Position numbers and translations under genes: made by a program
Part shown: piece after piece, positions 30,201-40,061 of the stretch
Layout: each line of letters opens with the position of its first letter
Numbering within the stretch: the first letter of the stretch is position 1
The notes under the pieces: generated by a model
Database searches by the model: none
Told to the model about the DNA's origin: nothing
Seen by the model: only the letters and a program-made list of their open reading frames with translations
Source: Asparagopsis taxiformis
Taxonomy: Eukaryota > Rhodophyta > Florideophyceae > Bonnemaisoniales > Bonnemaisoniaceae
Length of the DNA: 64,000 nt
Direction of reading: 5' to 3'
Assembly: GCA_030407315.1 (NCBI GenBank)
Contig: JALQPE010001699.1
Location: 78,342-142,341 of the forward strand

Positions 30201-30319
30201 GCGGTAGGGGTCTGAAACAGGACCACTGTTTCGGGTGGTAACGGAGGCGGTCTTTCGCGCGGCGGTTGCGTCATCGCGCGTCGCGTGTCCGTTGAGTGAA
30301 GAGGAGTCGGCCCACCCAC
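27215..30319 (-). CDS. pol: Element A pol: protease, RT, RNase H, truncated integrase
   Basis: The frame gives 1034 residues. It begins with a GTG and is open upstream without an ATG, overlapping the end of gag in the -1 frame, so expression by -1 frameshifting is likely. Domains in order: aspartic protease DTGAGPS (63-69); reverse transcriptase with FCIDYRRLN (about 422-430) and VYLDDVIIF (YLDD 522-525); RNase H with TDAS, TERE and RTDHNS (about 673-745); integrase zinc-binding HHCC (HYAVTAGH...QCDAC, about 905-950); and the first catalytic Asp of integrase in VAIDILGPL. The frame leaves the element at about 27263 within integrase; the last residues are encoded by repeat DNA. The other two acidic residues of the DDE triad and any chromodomain are missing, so this copy cannot integrate by itself. 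Confidence 0.92.
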   Translation of the reverse strand: MGGPTPLHSTDTRRAMTQPPRERPPPLPPETVVLFQTPTANYKLEVHVGYNLRTATAVTAVLDTGAGPSLIRENVLGADWKRHATPPTLRCAIIDANGRRLAPNASLRLSVLLGARAHLQTFLVMPRLSVPCILGADFIDRVVRMIYTGPQRALRTRYGDHVPMLPRTPTKPRRAPTPKTTRPTDFAPIRVARRTSIPPHATQAIEVTTGADGRCIMIPATDLYGQKLLRLANGETQVKRNVPFSVHVHNAGTRLQVLPKGMKVGAAVPNPVGCLQVAQEAPTPQDRPPDDATPRDATNPPDPREADGIANATPHWEDLLRTTLRDERVDDDLHARIIEMLRKHERMWNGTLGAIHATEHRIELVPGATPVNQPPYRAGHASREIIRTQVDKMLRAGVIEPATSEWASPVVVVPKKDGTSRFCIDYRRLNAATVKDAYPIPRMDDCVDSLGNATVFTTLDCNSGYWQIPVAHADRDKTTFTSHVGTYCFRRMPFGLSNAPATFQRALDILLANVKWQHCLVYLDDVIIFSADINAHVHHVDEILGILGRAGVSLKFAKTEFFKRSVDYLGHTISPGKLSVPTTKCDALRDATYPTTKTQLRSFLGTCNVYHRFVEKFAFVAAPLTQLLKKDQGDSLPAPTPEKTRAFESLRRAMLSPPILRLPREGHPYVLDTDASQGQIGCALLQLDADGDTLHPVGYWSRTLNDAERNYSTTERECLAVVWAVLLLRAYLEGRKFTVRTDHNSLRWILNMTSAEGRLARWRLRLAEFEFDVEYKKGKRHVIADALSRMVTRSGDETEIPDEIPCFDAANIVEPHADAYVRADAALLCDYAEYYPSLDCLLTSRACIEPPVSADEWIREQATDEFCQNAKRDVETAPQSCFHLSPDGILMRTAPLDDATQIVVPETIKGRILRANHYAVTAGHPGARRMYDAIRRAYYWPMMSVDVYTTVRQCDACAHNRVTQYRHTNALKLFPAMRPLEDVAIDILGPLPETRRQRRFVLVIADRYSKLCRLIALGRVSSVFSEVDADVQSL

Positions 30320-32289
30320 TACGACTCCTCGTAGGCGTTTCCCGGGTCTTCTGCGAAGCGAACCGAATGGGGCGTGAGCTGCTCGCCGTCGTGCGCGTCG
30401 TCTTCGCGCGTGCGTTCGCTTTCGCGCTCGCGTGCGTCATCGTCCGCGGAAACTTCGAAAACCTGAACGTTGCGCTGCAGGTTCAGTTCTTCGGGCGTTA
30501 GACGCGCGTGGCTATGCATCTCGCGAATCGCGGCCTGTTGCTCGGATGAGAGCAGTGGGCAGCTTACCATGGGGTGTCCGAACTTCCGGCATATCAGACA
30601 GCGGAACGCCGCTGTGCGAGACGTGTCGGCCGGTGCCGTCTGCCTCACGATAGGCGGTGGGTAAGTTGCGCGCGGTATATGCGCCGTGTACGGTCCCGCG
30701 CGTTCGCGTTCTCGGTCGTCGTTATGCGCAAAGCGTCGCGAGCGGTCGGCGGGCGATGCGTCGCGAGAGCGTGGCGTGCGATAATTCGACGAAGGTGTGC
30801 CAAGCGAGGTTGGACTTCGCATGGGGCTCGGGGTCGAGAACTTCCGTTCGCGCGGAGCGTGCGGCGTCGCGGCGGAGGTTGAGACGTTTGGCGATGAGAA
30901 GCCTGATGGCGGGGTATGCCCCACGGTCAGCGCTTGCATCGTTGGTGTCCCCTCCTCTTCCACGTAGAGCGCAGGCGTTCGCCTTAATAGCGGTCGCGCG
31001 CTCGTCGTCGGCGTCATCGCTCGGTGCGTGTCTCCGTGGCTCTGCGCCATAGAGACTAGCTCTCGAAAGGTGTATCGACGCGGGTCGCGAGACAGCGCGT
31101 CCCGTACGAGGTGTTGCGCATAGGGTCGTAGACCATCGACGAAAATAGAAACAAGCGTCCGCTCGCTAAAGGCATCGCCGCAGCGCAGCGCGCGGCGTCG
31201 TAGTCTCGTAGCGAATTGCGTTTCGGTTTCCTTCGGGTCTTGCGTTTGTTGCGCCACATCACGATACGCTTGCGCGACGTCGCCTTCGCGCGCATAGGTC
31301 AGCAGGAGCCACTGAACGGCTTCCGCGTAGCACGTAATCGAGTAGACGCCCGCGCGCGAGCCTCGGAACGTTCGTCCCACGTACGTTTGGAACGTGTCGC
31401 GCGCCTCGTCGGCGAGGAAATACTTGAGAATCGGCAACGCTGCGCCTTCGGATACGCCGGTGTCGTCGCATGCGCTCTTGAAATACTTCAGGAACGATAG
31501 CACGGCGATTCCGTCAGCGCCCGTGAAATTCTCTCCCTGCATCGAGTGGCGCACCATTTTCGCGGTGTTAGCCAGTTCGCTCGCGATTGTTCGGTTAAAC
31601 GCGCGGTCCGTATTCCGCAAGCGATACGTGCGGTACGAAAGCGCGCGCGTGAACAGCTCGTTCAACGGCTGGATCTCTACCAGCCCGGGATGTGCGGGTC
31701 CATCGTCGCTATCCGAACGCGGGTGGTCGTCGAATGACAGGTCCTGGCGCGCCAGTTCCAGCCATCCTTCGGGGTCCGCGCTGCGCGCGTAGTTCGTAGG
31801 GGTCGCGCGCGCTGCGGTTCGCGTTCGGTTTTCGCGCGCAGCGACGTTCGCGCGTTCAATATTTTGCTCCTCGCGGGAGTCCATCGTAGTGACGATTAGG
31901 TTGTGGACTTGAGCCCTCATCTGAGCCGTTAGTCCACGTGATTGGCCTTTGATAGCGCGGTCCACTGCAGCTCGTACTTCAGCCTGGAGCATGCATTGGA
32001 ACGTAGGGTCGTCCACTACTTGTCGAACCAAGCTCGGAAGCGTTGCGGACGGCGTAGCGTGCACGTCGGAAACGCGGAACTCGGCCTCGCGCTTCGTTGC
32101 GGCGCCATCGTCGGACGTTTGCGCGTCGTCGTCGATGCTCGCGAGCGCTTGCGTCGGTAACGGCGGCCACGGAGAAGCGGTAGGGTCAGGGATATGTGAA
32201 GCGACCAGCGCGTCGACTGCGTGCGTTTGCGACGCGACTGGTGGTGGTTCGGTCGGCGCGTTCGATCGCTCGGGCGCGGATGGGTCCAT
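30319..32289 (-). CDS. gag: Element A gag: capsid and nucleocapsid
   Basis: An intact frame of 656 residues. The N-terminal third is Ala/Thr/Pro-rich. The centre has a retrotransposon-gag capsid core (WLLLTYAREGDVAQAYRD ... RLRRRALRCGDAFSERTLVS). Near the C terminus is a CCHC zinc knuckle (CLICRKFGHPMVSC), which binds RNA. Gag forms the particle in which reverse transcription occurs. The TAG stop at 30319-30321 overlaps the pol frame. Confidence 0.9.
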   Translation of the reverse strand: MDPSAPERSNAPTEPPPVASQTHAVDALVASHIPDPTASPWPPLPTQALASIDDDAQTSDDGAATKREAEFRVSDVHATPSATLPSLVRQVVDDPTFQCMLQAEVRAAVDRAIKGQSRGLTAQMRAQVHNLIVTTMDSREEQNIERANVAARENRTRTAARATPTNYARSADPEGWLELARQDLSFDDHPRSDSDDGPAHPGLVEIQPLNELFTRALSYRTYRLRNTDRAFNRTIASELANTAKMVRHSMQGENFTGADGIAVLSFLKYFKSACDDTGVSEGAALPILKYFLADEARDTFQTYVGRTFRGSRAGVYSITCYAEAVQWLLLTYAREGDVAQAYRDVAQQTQDPKETETQFATRLRRRALRCGDAFSERTLVSIFVDGLRPYAQHLVRDALSRDPRRYTFRELVSMAQSHGDTHRAMTPTTSARPLLRRTPALYVEEEGTPTMQALTVGHTPPSGFSSPNVSTSAATPHAPRERKFSTPSPMRSPTSLGTPSSNYRTPRSRDASPADRSRRFAHNDDRERERAGPYTAHIPRATYPPPIVRQTAPADTSRTAAFRCLICRKFGHPMVSCPLLSSEQQAAIREMHSHARLTPEELNLQRNVQVFEVSADDDARERESERTREDDAHDGEQLTPHSVRFAEDPGNAYEES

Positions 32290-32846
32290 CGGCGCGGTTG
32301 CGTTCGATCGTCGCCTAGGGAAAAGGGAAAAAGGGATGATGGGGAAGGAGAAAGGGGAATTCGGCGCGCGTCAAAATCTCGCGTCGGCGCGTCGAAAAAT
32401 TGGCAAGTAAAAAGGGAAGCGCTTCCCGAAAATTGTCTGCGTATCGGGCGCGCGTAGTAAGGGTGAGGGGGACGAGTTCGCTCGCAGGAGGGCTTCTTCC
32501 TCGCTCGGAACGCGTGAAGACGGGTCTCGATCGCTCGCGAACCCAATATTTTCGGCACCGCCGAACCCGCGTTAGGGTTGCGAACTAGCGCGCGCACGCG
32601 CTGCGTCTTCGATCGCGTCGTTCCGCGCGGCGACTCGTCGTAGTAGAGATAGGGTAGTTATACAAACCAGAGAGGCTATAGCACCGCTTCCGGGATAGCG
32701 ATACGCGCGCACGCGTCAATCGCCCTCGCTGTCGCGCACGACGAACGGATAAAAGAAGAATTAGAGTAAGCGATAGGTTTGGCGTCCCGTGTTTTCCCCA
32801 AGCGGAGTTTCTGTGCTTCGCTGAGTTCGCACGTCGGTTCGCGCAA

Positions 32847-32864
32847 TTCTAGGTCGAGAGACCA
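32847..32864 (-). other. Element A primer-binding site
   Basis: Minus-strand TGGTCTCTCGACCTAG begins two bases inside the LTR end, the usual PBS position, with the TGG complementary to a tRNA 3' CCA. The same sequence is found at the same place in element C. The tRNA was not identified. Confidence 0.6.
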
Positions 32865-32866
32865 GT

Positions 32867-33671
32867 TGTAGGACCAGCCGGGGTGGCGATCGCTAAGGGA
32901 GTTCTAGAATTGCAGCCGTGTCAGGGCGTGGTGAACCGTAACGCGCTGGCTGAACTTGCGTTCGCGCGTCGCTCGGTCGCGCTGGCGAACGGGTGGTACA
33001 ACGGCGGAACGCGTAGGGAACGATCGCAACACGGGATTCGCGGGCCGGCGCAAGCCGTGATCTCAGGGTGAGATCACCGAGTAAACTCGAGCACAACGCG
33101 ATCCACACAGGGGTCGTAAATCCCTGGCCTAGTGGCGTGCGACGCAACGCGCGCTATCGCGGTGCGACGCGGTTCGACGATCGGTTTATGCGCAGCGCGC
33201 ACGCGAACGTCGGCGATCGTGAGCAACCCGCACGCAACGTTTCAACGCAATCGGTCCTCGCGATTCGCTAAACGCTTAACTCGTAGCTGCGAAGATGCTG
33301 GCTGTTTATTGGTAAGGTGCGAAGCTGAACGACCATTAGTAGCTAACTACTCAGGACAGGCTGTCCTTGCGTGGCCGGCCGGCGGCCGCTCGCTCGCACG
33401 CAAAAAGGGAAATATTTGGGAAAAAGACTTTCGTCATAAAAAACCCAAAAGGGAAATAAAAGGGAAATTCGCAAAAAGCGCTACACGTGGCGCCGGGCTC
33501 GCGGTTTCGTGGCAACGTACGCGCGCACGCGCTCGCATCCACGCCCCATGACACGTAATCAAAACGCCACGCGTACGCTCGCTTACTAACTAACTAAGAT
33601 AGATGCACGCGAATTCATCCCGACGCAATCGCAGCGAACGCGCGCGCGTCGACGAAATAAATTGCGTCACA
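32867..33671 (-). repeat. Element A 5' LTR
   Basis: An 805-bp segment that aligns along its length with LTRs of element C at 51086 and 63204. On the minus strand it starts TGTGACGCAATTTA and ends GGTCCTACA, giving TG...CA ends. It carries the promoter and polyadenylation signals of the element by family analogy; no core motif was identified. Confidence 0.88.
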
Positions 33672-33800
33672 AGTTGCACTTACACCGAAAAATGAAATAA
33701 ACTGGCGATGTTGCAATATGCGAGATCCATGAGCAATGGCTGACATTTCAGCTGCAATGGCTTCAAAGTCCACAGTTTCAGCTCTGGATCGATGAGACAT
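33672..33800 (-). pseudogene. N-terminal fragment of a Harbinger-like transposase gene
   Basis: MSHRSRAETVDFEAIAAEMS begins at 33800 and runs to RQFISFFGVSA, where the LTR of element A breaks the frame. The 'FxxFFGVS' segment resembles the pre-catalytic region of PIF/Harbinger-type transposases. The divergent spliced gene at 34943 would fit as the element's second protein. The assignment rests on a short motif and is tentative. Confidence 0.35.
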
Positions 33801-34904
33801 CCTGGCAGTAGAGAGGAGATGAAGTATACTTTTCAGGAAGAATACGTTTTGGAAGAACAATGTTCTCTCTGATCGTGGCTATTAGTATTTATAGCAATCG
33901 ATAAACAATACCGGATATAGATGCTATGAATCAGTCAATTATCTCTGCGGACGAGAATAACAAACAGCTCATAGAAAGTTAGCAATGGAATAAAACAGAG
34001 GAGCGTTTGCACTGAAACGTTTCGGGGAAAACTTTCATTGAAAACTTCTTGCAACCTTTCCGTTTAAGCTGATATAGAGTTCAAGACAAGATTTCTCGAC
34101 GAAAGCTTTTGCTATAATATCGTGGTCGAAAAACAATCCATTTAACCATTTGCAATGTCAATTGAAGCAGTTTCTGAGCATCCTGTTATCTGTATAGCTA
34201 TCAAAACCAAATCATTACCGAAGAAGTTTTGATTTGCGGATGTATGCTATACTTATGGAGTAAGACTTGGGTAGTGTTAAAGCAAAAGTTTTGCCAAAAG
34301 TTTTGCCAAAAGTTATGGCAAAAGTTTTGCCAAAAGTTTCGAAAGTTTTGAAAGAACAATTTATCACTGCCCGAAAGTTCCAAGCCACGACTTCGCAGGA
34401 GTTTAAGCTCTCCTGTGCTGATTCTACTTAGAGGATAGAACATACTGGTAGAACAATAATTGTTCTGAGTAGAACCAGATATGAACTTTTGGCAGCGACG
34501 AAAGATCGAAAGTTTTGGCGAAAGAGCGAAAGTTTCGGATATTATTGTGGCGAAAGTTTTCTTCCCTGATGTATCTGGCTTGTAAGATTCCTACAACTGG
34601 GACATACGATACTAAGCTACAATATCCAGGAACCAGCCCATTTGTATCGTACTAGTGTAGGAACTTTTGGCTTTCGAATTTTAGGTTCTCGAAAGTTTCG
34701 ATAAGTTTTGGCAAAAGTTTTGGCAAAAGTTTTGGATGTGTTAAACTGAGCCATCAAGCCAGAATGGAGCTGGCCTATGTATCATTTCATTACATTCAAG
34801 ATTAAAACTTTGTCCTGAAATGAGTAGAATATTTGCTTTTTTTTGTAATTGTTCAACTAATTAGATGTAATTGTTTTCTATCAGTTCAATTTTAATATTT
34901 CTCC
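33801..34904. repeat. A/T-rich region with CAAAAGTTTTG / CGAAAGTTT repeats
   Basis: Short tandem motifs cluster at 34275-34350 (TTTTGCCAAAAG repeated) and 34495-34735 (CGAAAGTTT and GGCAAAAGTTTT). No gene is seen. It may be the shared regulatory region of the divergent genes on either side. Confidence 0.6.
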
Positions 34905-34942
34905 ATGCGTTTGTTGGCGGCAATCTATAAATCGGCGCTGCG

Positions 34943-35908
34943 TTGTCGGCTCGCCGTCCTAATCATGTCTGGTACCAATATGCCTCGTCCCCCAACCTCC
35001 CTAGGCTTACTAAGAAATCACCAGCAGTTGTACTGCTGCGTTCAATGCTGGAGAGGGGGGCGATTGGTCAGGACGACGAGCCGGCCGACGTTCATGCGAG
35101 CCAAGAGCTTTTCCGCCAGTACCCCCTCTCCAGCTTTCGAACATGCTTCAATAACCAGAAGAGAGAATTTTTAATGGTACGTTCATTCAACATTATTTTA
35201 TTGTCCATTCTACTCTACTCTAACCTTATCCCTGCCCAGATGATCCCTCTGAAACAGGCTCTGGGAGCGGGCTGAAAAGACTAGTTAGCGGTGTGCAAGG
35301 CCCAGCCGCGAAGCGTTTGAACAGCAGTGGAACTGGTTTCAATACTCGTGGTATCGATGTAAGTCGTGTGTTGAAATTGAAGATGATTCACTAATGGTGG
35401 AACAAATACTGGAATTGGAAGTGGAGGACAGCAATATAGTGATTTCCTTCCCATTCACGTTGTTTTCAGGTGGACTTTACCAAAAACAAGTACGGATATG
35501 GTTACAGTGGTTATGGTGTTACCGCAAGGGGTAAGTGATGGAATGTTCGAAGTGGAGGTAGTTCAGAGTGGAATGGCTTTGGAACTAAGGGTGGAATGGC
35601 CTACAGCTATATCAATTCATGAATAATTGCATACAAAATGGTTTACAGCAACGAATGAATCTATGGAGCATGTAGATATACGCGGTAATGCGTTTGAGAA
35701 CGCGCTGAAACAGAAGCGTTCAAACGCGCATCAAAAATTGTTCTCCCGAGCGTGTTTTCCACTACCATTTACAGTGCGGTCGGAAATTTTTGACCAGCAT
35801 AACATGGTGATTCCTCCTCGGTCTACAGCTATCATCTACGTAGACTTGATATCAGCTAAATCTGACTACGGGGTCACAAAGAGTAGTAATGTATTAGAGG
35901 TACTATGA
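34943..35908 (+). CDS. Spliced accessory gene of a DNA transposon (unknown function)
   Basis: Exon 1 encodes SPAVVLLRSMLERGAIGQDD and then PLSSFRTCFNNQKREF, a pattern I associate with accessory proteins of protist and invertebrate transposons. At least three introns are predicted: about 35176-35239 (GTACGT...CCCAG), 35359-35469 (GTAAGT...TTTCAG) and about 35532-35649 (GTAAGT...TTACAG). The last two splices give a continuous frame: ...NTRGID/VDFTKNKYGYG...GVTAR/ATNESMEHVDIR, ending at 35908 in SNVLEVL. The first splice is one base out of phase with exon 2, so the copy may have an indel (for example in the T run near 35167) or a different donor. The start is uncertain: an ATG at 34965 in another frame gives MSGTNMPRP. 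Function unknown. Confidence 0.45.
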
Positions 35909-36124
35909 ATTAGTTGCTACGATAGTGATAACGATGTTAAACATGTTGGCTACATTAGTATAGAAAGTTTATAGTCGAAGAGTAGAATTATTTGAGCTGT
36001 TTACCCCCATGAAATCTCTGTACACACATTCCGTCACAACCTCTGCCATCCTTCTAGCACCCGACCATCCGCAACATCATGCAGCCCTTTAACAGTCCCG
36101 TACCCGCACGCAGCCATGTAGAAT

Positions 36125-36824
36125 GTGTTGACGCGAACTGTTCCAAATGTGGCCTTTGTGGCAGACAACATTCCTCCCTCAACTACGTCATGTGGGCCCA
36201 TCGTCTCGGCGTGCACGATTAATCAAAACTTACTCGATGCCGGCTGGCGCCGCAGTGGCACCTATCTCTACCGTCCCAATTTGATCCCGACCTGCTGTCC
36301 AGCCTTTGTCATCCGTCTCGACGAATCACGATTCAAACCATCCTCGACACAGAAGCGAGTCCTCAAACGACTCCGTCGCTTCTCCAAACCAGATCGACCC
36401 GTCGATGTATCCGTCCCGCACCTCATAGGTTCCATCATTCTCGCCACATACAGCCCCAACCCCACCGTAGTACACGACGTCTGCATCTCTGCCAAGCAGA
36501 CGCCGTTGCGTCGCGCCTGCGCACATATTTCCGATGCGATACATGTCGCTCTCTGCAGCATTCTCGAACACGATGCAGATTCAAAATCGTTTCTGTCTCA
36601 CACTGCTCGACAATGCTGTGGAGAAAATTACAGTATACCCGGCCAGACAACATTCGGCTAAAAAAAGACCACTCTTAACATCTAAACTCACTGATTCTAA
36701 CATGCTGCACCTGACCAGTAACGTGGCCTCGGTCCTCGCCGCCGCAGAGCGTCAAAACCTTCCTGGCCCAGTAGCAGCCGCTTTTCTGGATTTCCACACA
36801 TTACCGCAACTCCCTGGTGAATGA
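36125..36824 (+). pseudogene. ATE1: Arginyl-tRNA-protein transferase (ATE1), broken N-terminal half
   Basis: The first frame (36125-36661) contains LLDAGWRRSGTYLYRPN, TCCPAFVIRLD and FKPSSTQKRVLKRLRRF, the hallmark N-terminal block of ATE enzymes, which attach arginine to N-degron substrates. A second frame (to 36824) continues with ITVYPARQHSAKKRPLL and LTSNVASVLAAAERQ, matching the middle of plant-type ATE1. The switch falls between about 36560 and 36640, by frameshift or small intron. The usual N-terminal CGYC zinc motif is changed (SCGP...SAC), and the C-terminal acyltransferase domain is missing or not recognisable before the copia remnant. A frame near 36880-37007 (KFQIETKVMTRFEV) might be a decayed continuation. 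Probably a pseudogene. Confidence 0.6.
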
Positions 36825-37170
36825 ATCCCTGACTAGACGTAATTTTCACGTGTTCGACTAGACTGCTTGTCCAAAACAGGCCCTTGCCGCTGCCATAGAA
36901 CGAAATCATTCCCACGAGTGGAATTATTTTTTCAATCGAGAAAGCAAATTTCAGATAGAAACCAAAGTCATGACACGATTTGAGGTTATATTTTTGGCAT
37001 TCACAAATTGATGCGCTTGCCCCTAAATTTGATTTTCTCGACCTACTTTTTTGAATTGTTCCATGGCTGATAGGTGGCATTTTTGTTAGAAAGATACTCT
37101 TCCTTACCCTCAGCCGTTTACTGAGACCGCAGTGGTCGATCTTAAATACTGCTATTGGGCAGGTCTGACA
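36825..37170. other. Intergenic, possible decayed ATE1 remainder
   Basis: No supported ORF. A weak plus-strand frame may continue ATE1, as stated in that entry. Confidence 0.3.
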
Positions 37171-37294
37171 TGTTATCAGTGTAAACTTTTCTAGAGTAAT
37201 GTGCAGTGCTTACGGCATCCGATGAGTTAGAGCCATGATGTTTTGTGAGCGAGTCGTGACTGGGCGACATGAAATGCGAGTTAGCACCCTGACA
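37171..37294 (-). repeat. Short 3' LTR of the copia element
   Basis: On the minus strand it runs from TGTCAGGGTGCTAAC to CTGATAACA, typical copia LTR ends (TG...CA), 124 bp. A polypurine tract (complement of CTCCCCCTGTCGCC) precedes it at 37295-37308. The 5' LTR is not in the window, so the ends were inferred from sequence alone. Confidence 0.5.
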
Positions 37295-37329
37295 CTCCCC
37301 CTGTCGCCTAGGGGCGGGGAGCGATTGAG

Positions 37330-38860
37330 TGTTAGTAGTCTAGAGAGGCGTGATTCGCAGGGCGACTGTAAGTGAACTGAATGGCTGTTTAGTCAGAGGT
37401 TTTATAAAGATGTCGGCAAGCATTGCGCTAGACTGGAGGTATTGTAGGTTGATTCGACCAGACTGGGCATTGTCAATGAGATGATGGTATCGGATGTCTA
37501 TAAATTTGCGGCGTTTGGTCGGTGCAGTGTTGTTAGCGATGGTTAAAGCCGATTTGGAGTCTATTTATGTGAGTATGGCCGTCTGAGGGTCAATAATTCG
37601 GAGCTCTCTGAGTAGATCTCCGAGCTAGTTGTCTTGGGGAACGGCTTCTGATGCGGCGATAGTTTCCGCTTCACATGTGCTTGTGGCAACCAGGGATTGC
37701 TGTTGCGATGTCCAATGAATTGGGAGCCGTAAAGTTTGTACACGGAGCTTGATATTGATTTTCTAGTCCGTTTCATTTGCAAAGTCTGTGTCCGTGTATG
37801 TGATGAGGGCTTCGGCTTTAGGACTGTTGGGCATGATGATACCGGAGTTGGGGTATGTTTGATGAGGCTTACTAAGCGTTTGAGCAGCTTACGGTGTCGT
37901 GTTGTGGGGCTGAGGTTGGCTCGGGCAAGTGAATTGGTTTAGTATTCAATGTCCAGACGTGTCGAGTCTGTGAAGTATCTGAGATCGCCTAGTACCTTGC
38001 GGTATATGGTGGCTGTGTTGGTGTCAGTATCATCGGATTCTTTCGGTGGAGAAATGTCAATCCCGTCCGAATAAAGATGTGGGAGAGGCTTAGAGTAGTC
38101 CATTTTAATCTTGTATATTATGGAGGCGATGACGTTGGGTTGGGAAATGTGTATCCCATTGCGGGTGTATGCTAGTTTCAAGTTCAGGTACTTTATGGGT
38201 TTTCCTAGTCGTTTGGAATTGTATTTGGTCGAGCGTAGACCTAAGAAGGCTTTAATGAGGTGAGAGCTGGTGGAACTGATGAACAAGTCATCGATGGTGG
38301 TGGATATTATCGTTTGAATTGTTTCGGAGCTCTTGTGGAAGAGGCAGGCGTCGGATTTAAGTTAAATATATCCCAGGGATTGGAGGAAGTGTCGTATGCC
38401 ATCGGTGAAGATGCGTCCAGCCTGTATTGTACCGTAAAAGTTCCTGCGAAGCTAACCGATACGGGTGTCATAACGGAATGAACCATCAAATGAGGGTTTT
38501 GTCTGACATAAACCGGTTTAGAATGTTCAAACTACTCTTGCAGAAATGAAGATGAGATGTAGATGTGTTCTGTGTGAAGGTGATGAGCGGTATCATGGGC
38601 CAGTATTAGTCGTATGGATGTTTTGTCTACCGCAAATGTGGCAATGGTGTTGGGGTCGAAGTATGTGTTTGGTTTCATCATGTCGCTGCGCACTGCGCAC
38701 CGTGCCTTATGTTATTTTTATAAGGCATATCGAGTCACGATTGTACTTGTAGGTCATAGTACGATGAATTGGTTGAGTGTCGGGCGGCGTTAAGGGGCGG
38801 GGAATCCAGTCAATGACTCGCATATGGTCTATTTCGGCCAGTTTGTTGTCGTGTGCGGTT
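37330..38860 (-). pseudogene. Copia pol remnant: reverse transcriptase and RNase H
   Basis: The minus strand reads NFYGTIQAGRIFTDG (RT) and, after a stop, LKSDACLFHKSSE. Next come KYLNLKLAYTRNGIHISQPN, YRKVLGDLRYFTDSTRLDIE and then RKSISSSVYKLYGS and ASEAVPQDN from RNase H, in the order found in Ty1/copia pol. In-frame stops near 38345 and 37940 and frame changes make this copy inactive. Confidence 0.82.
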
Positions 38861-39415
38861 GACCATAGGTGTTCGTCGGGATAATGTCGCTCTGCGCGGT
38901 GGTTAGGGGGTGCCGGTGTGTACGGCGTTATGTGGTGTGGAATAGTGTGGCGTGGTTTGGGGGACTTCGACGTGTGGAATGCGAATGTTGTGTTGGTGTT
39001 AGGGCAGTCGTTGTGGTGTACGGGTGGAAATACAGGGCTGGTACTTTGAGGGTTTGGTTTTTTGTGTTTCTGGAGACGAGTATACTATCTTGGTCTGTGG
39101 CAGCAAGGTAGCGGACGAGGGCTCCGCGGTCTTCCAACGTTGTGATGGGGTTGGGAACGGGGATATGGCCAAGTTGGCCAAATGGGAAAATCTTTTTGAT
39201 ATTGGGTTTCATCCCGTACCATTCGGTGTAGGGGATTGTGTTGGTCGTGCTGTGGGGTGTGATGTTCCGCTTAAAGACGGTGTGGAACGACGTAGTTCTA
39301 GAAGTAGCTGGTACGAGCTATGGACACGGTGTCCTTCGAACGAAACAACGAAACAGTGTCACCCGATGGTGTTTGACTGTATTGGTAGCAAAGTAGAAAA
39401 GGATAGGGTAGAGTA

Positions 39416-40061
39416 GGTTAGCAGGTAGACACGGGCGTCAAGACGCAACGTTCCACGCGCGGATCACGTTTGCTAAACGAGGTGGCACGTCACAGGAGGC
39501 GCTCTCAACCAAACCCGTAGGCACGACAAGCGATCAGCCTCACGTGTGGCAATGGGTAGGGAGTACGCACCTCGACGGAAACGCAGCCTCGTTAGGCGAA
39601 AACGTAAAACGTAAACATAGAAGTCAGTTGTAGACTAGAGAACGTTTCCCGTTCGATCCTTGTCCCCTTTCCCTCCCGGCACGATGCCAATACCTATTTA
39701 GCCACGATGGCATCGCATTACAGTGTAAACACTGTTCGTAACGTCCCCGAATGGGCAAGGACCTTGTGGGTCGCGCGTGTGGACCCGTTGGTCCGTTGTC
39801 CGCGTGACGGTCCGTTCGCTGCACACGTGTGCTGGTTGTGCGCGCGCACGCACCAGCATTGCTCGTACATTGCTGTTATCGCTCAAGTCTGCCGAAATTC
39901 GAATTCCGCGGAAAGTCGCAAAAAATTGCAATTTCGGAATTGCCACGTATACTACAGACGGCTTCCATCAACGCGAATTGCCAGTGATTGTCGGGGAGGT
40001 TGCTATGGGAGAGGTGAGAACGGACCGTGTCCATTAGGGTTAGGTTGATTCGTTCAGCGAG
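39416..40061. other. Stretch between copia remnant and element B LTR
   Basis: No gene or recognised repeat. It is the outside flank of element B, so it is either host DNA or an older unrecognised insertion. Confidence 0.4.

Larger units (their letters stand above)
27263..33671 (-). mobile_element. Ty3/gypsy element A (3'-truncated)
   Basis: A minus-strand LTR retrotransposon with 5' LTR (32867-33671), primer-binding site, gag and pol. Both ORFs are open, but the element is cut inside integrase by the R2/satellite block, so the rest of pol and the 3' LTR are missing. Closely related in sequence to element C. On the right the LTR interrupts a transposase-like frame at AGTTG (33672-33676), a candidate target-site duplication whose partner is lost. 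Confidence 0.9.
37171..39415 (-). mobile_element. Decayed Ty1/copia element (minus strand)
   Basis: Order on the minus strand: integrase C-terminal region (about 39415-38930, with FGQLGHIPVP and VRYLAATDQDSILVS), reverse transcriptase (about 38860-37930), RNase H (about 37930-37360), polypurine tract and a short 3' LTR. Several stops and frame changes interrupt the coding region. gag, protease, most of integrase and the 5' LTR were not found. Confidence 0.8.

Noticed and set aside
37171..39415. Functional copia element
   Set aside because: Stops in RT and RNase H, missing gag and missing 5' LTR show it is a remnant.
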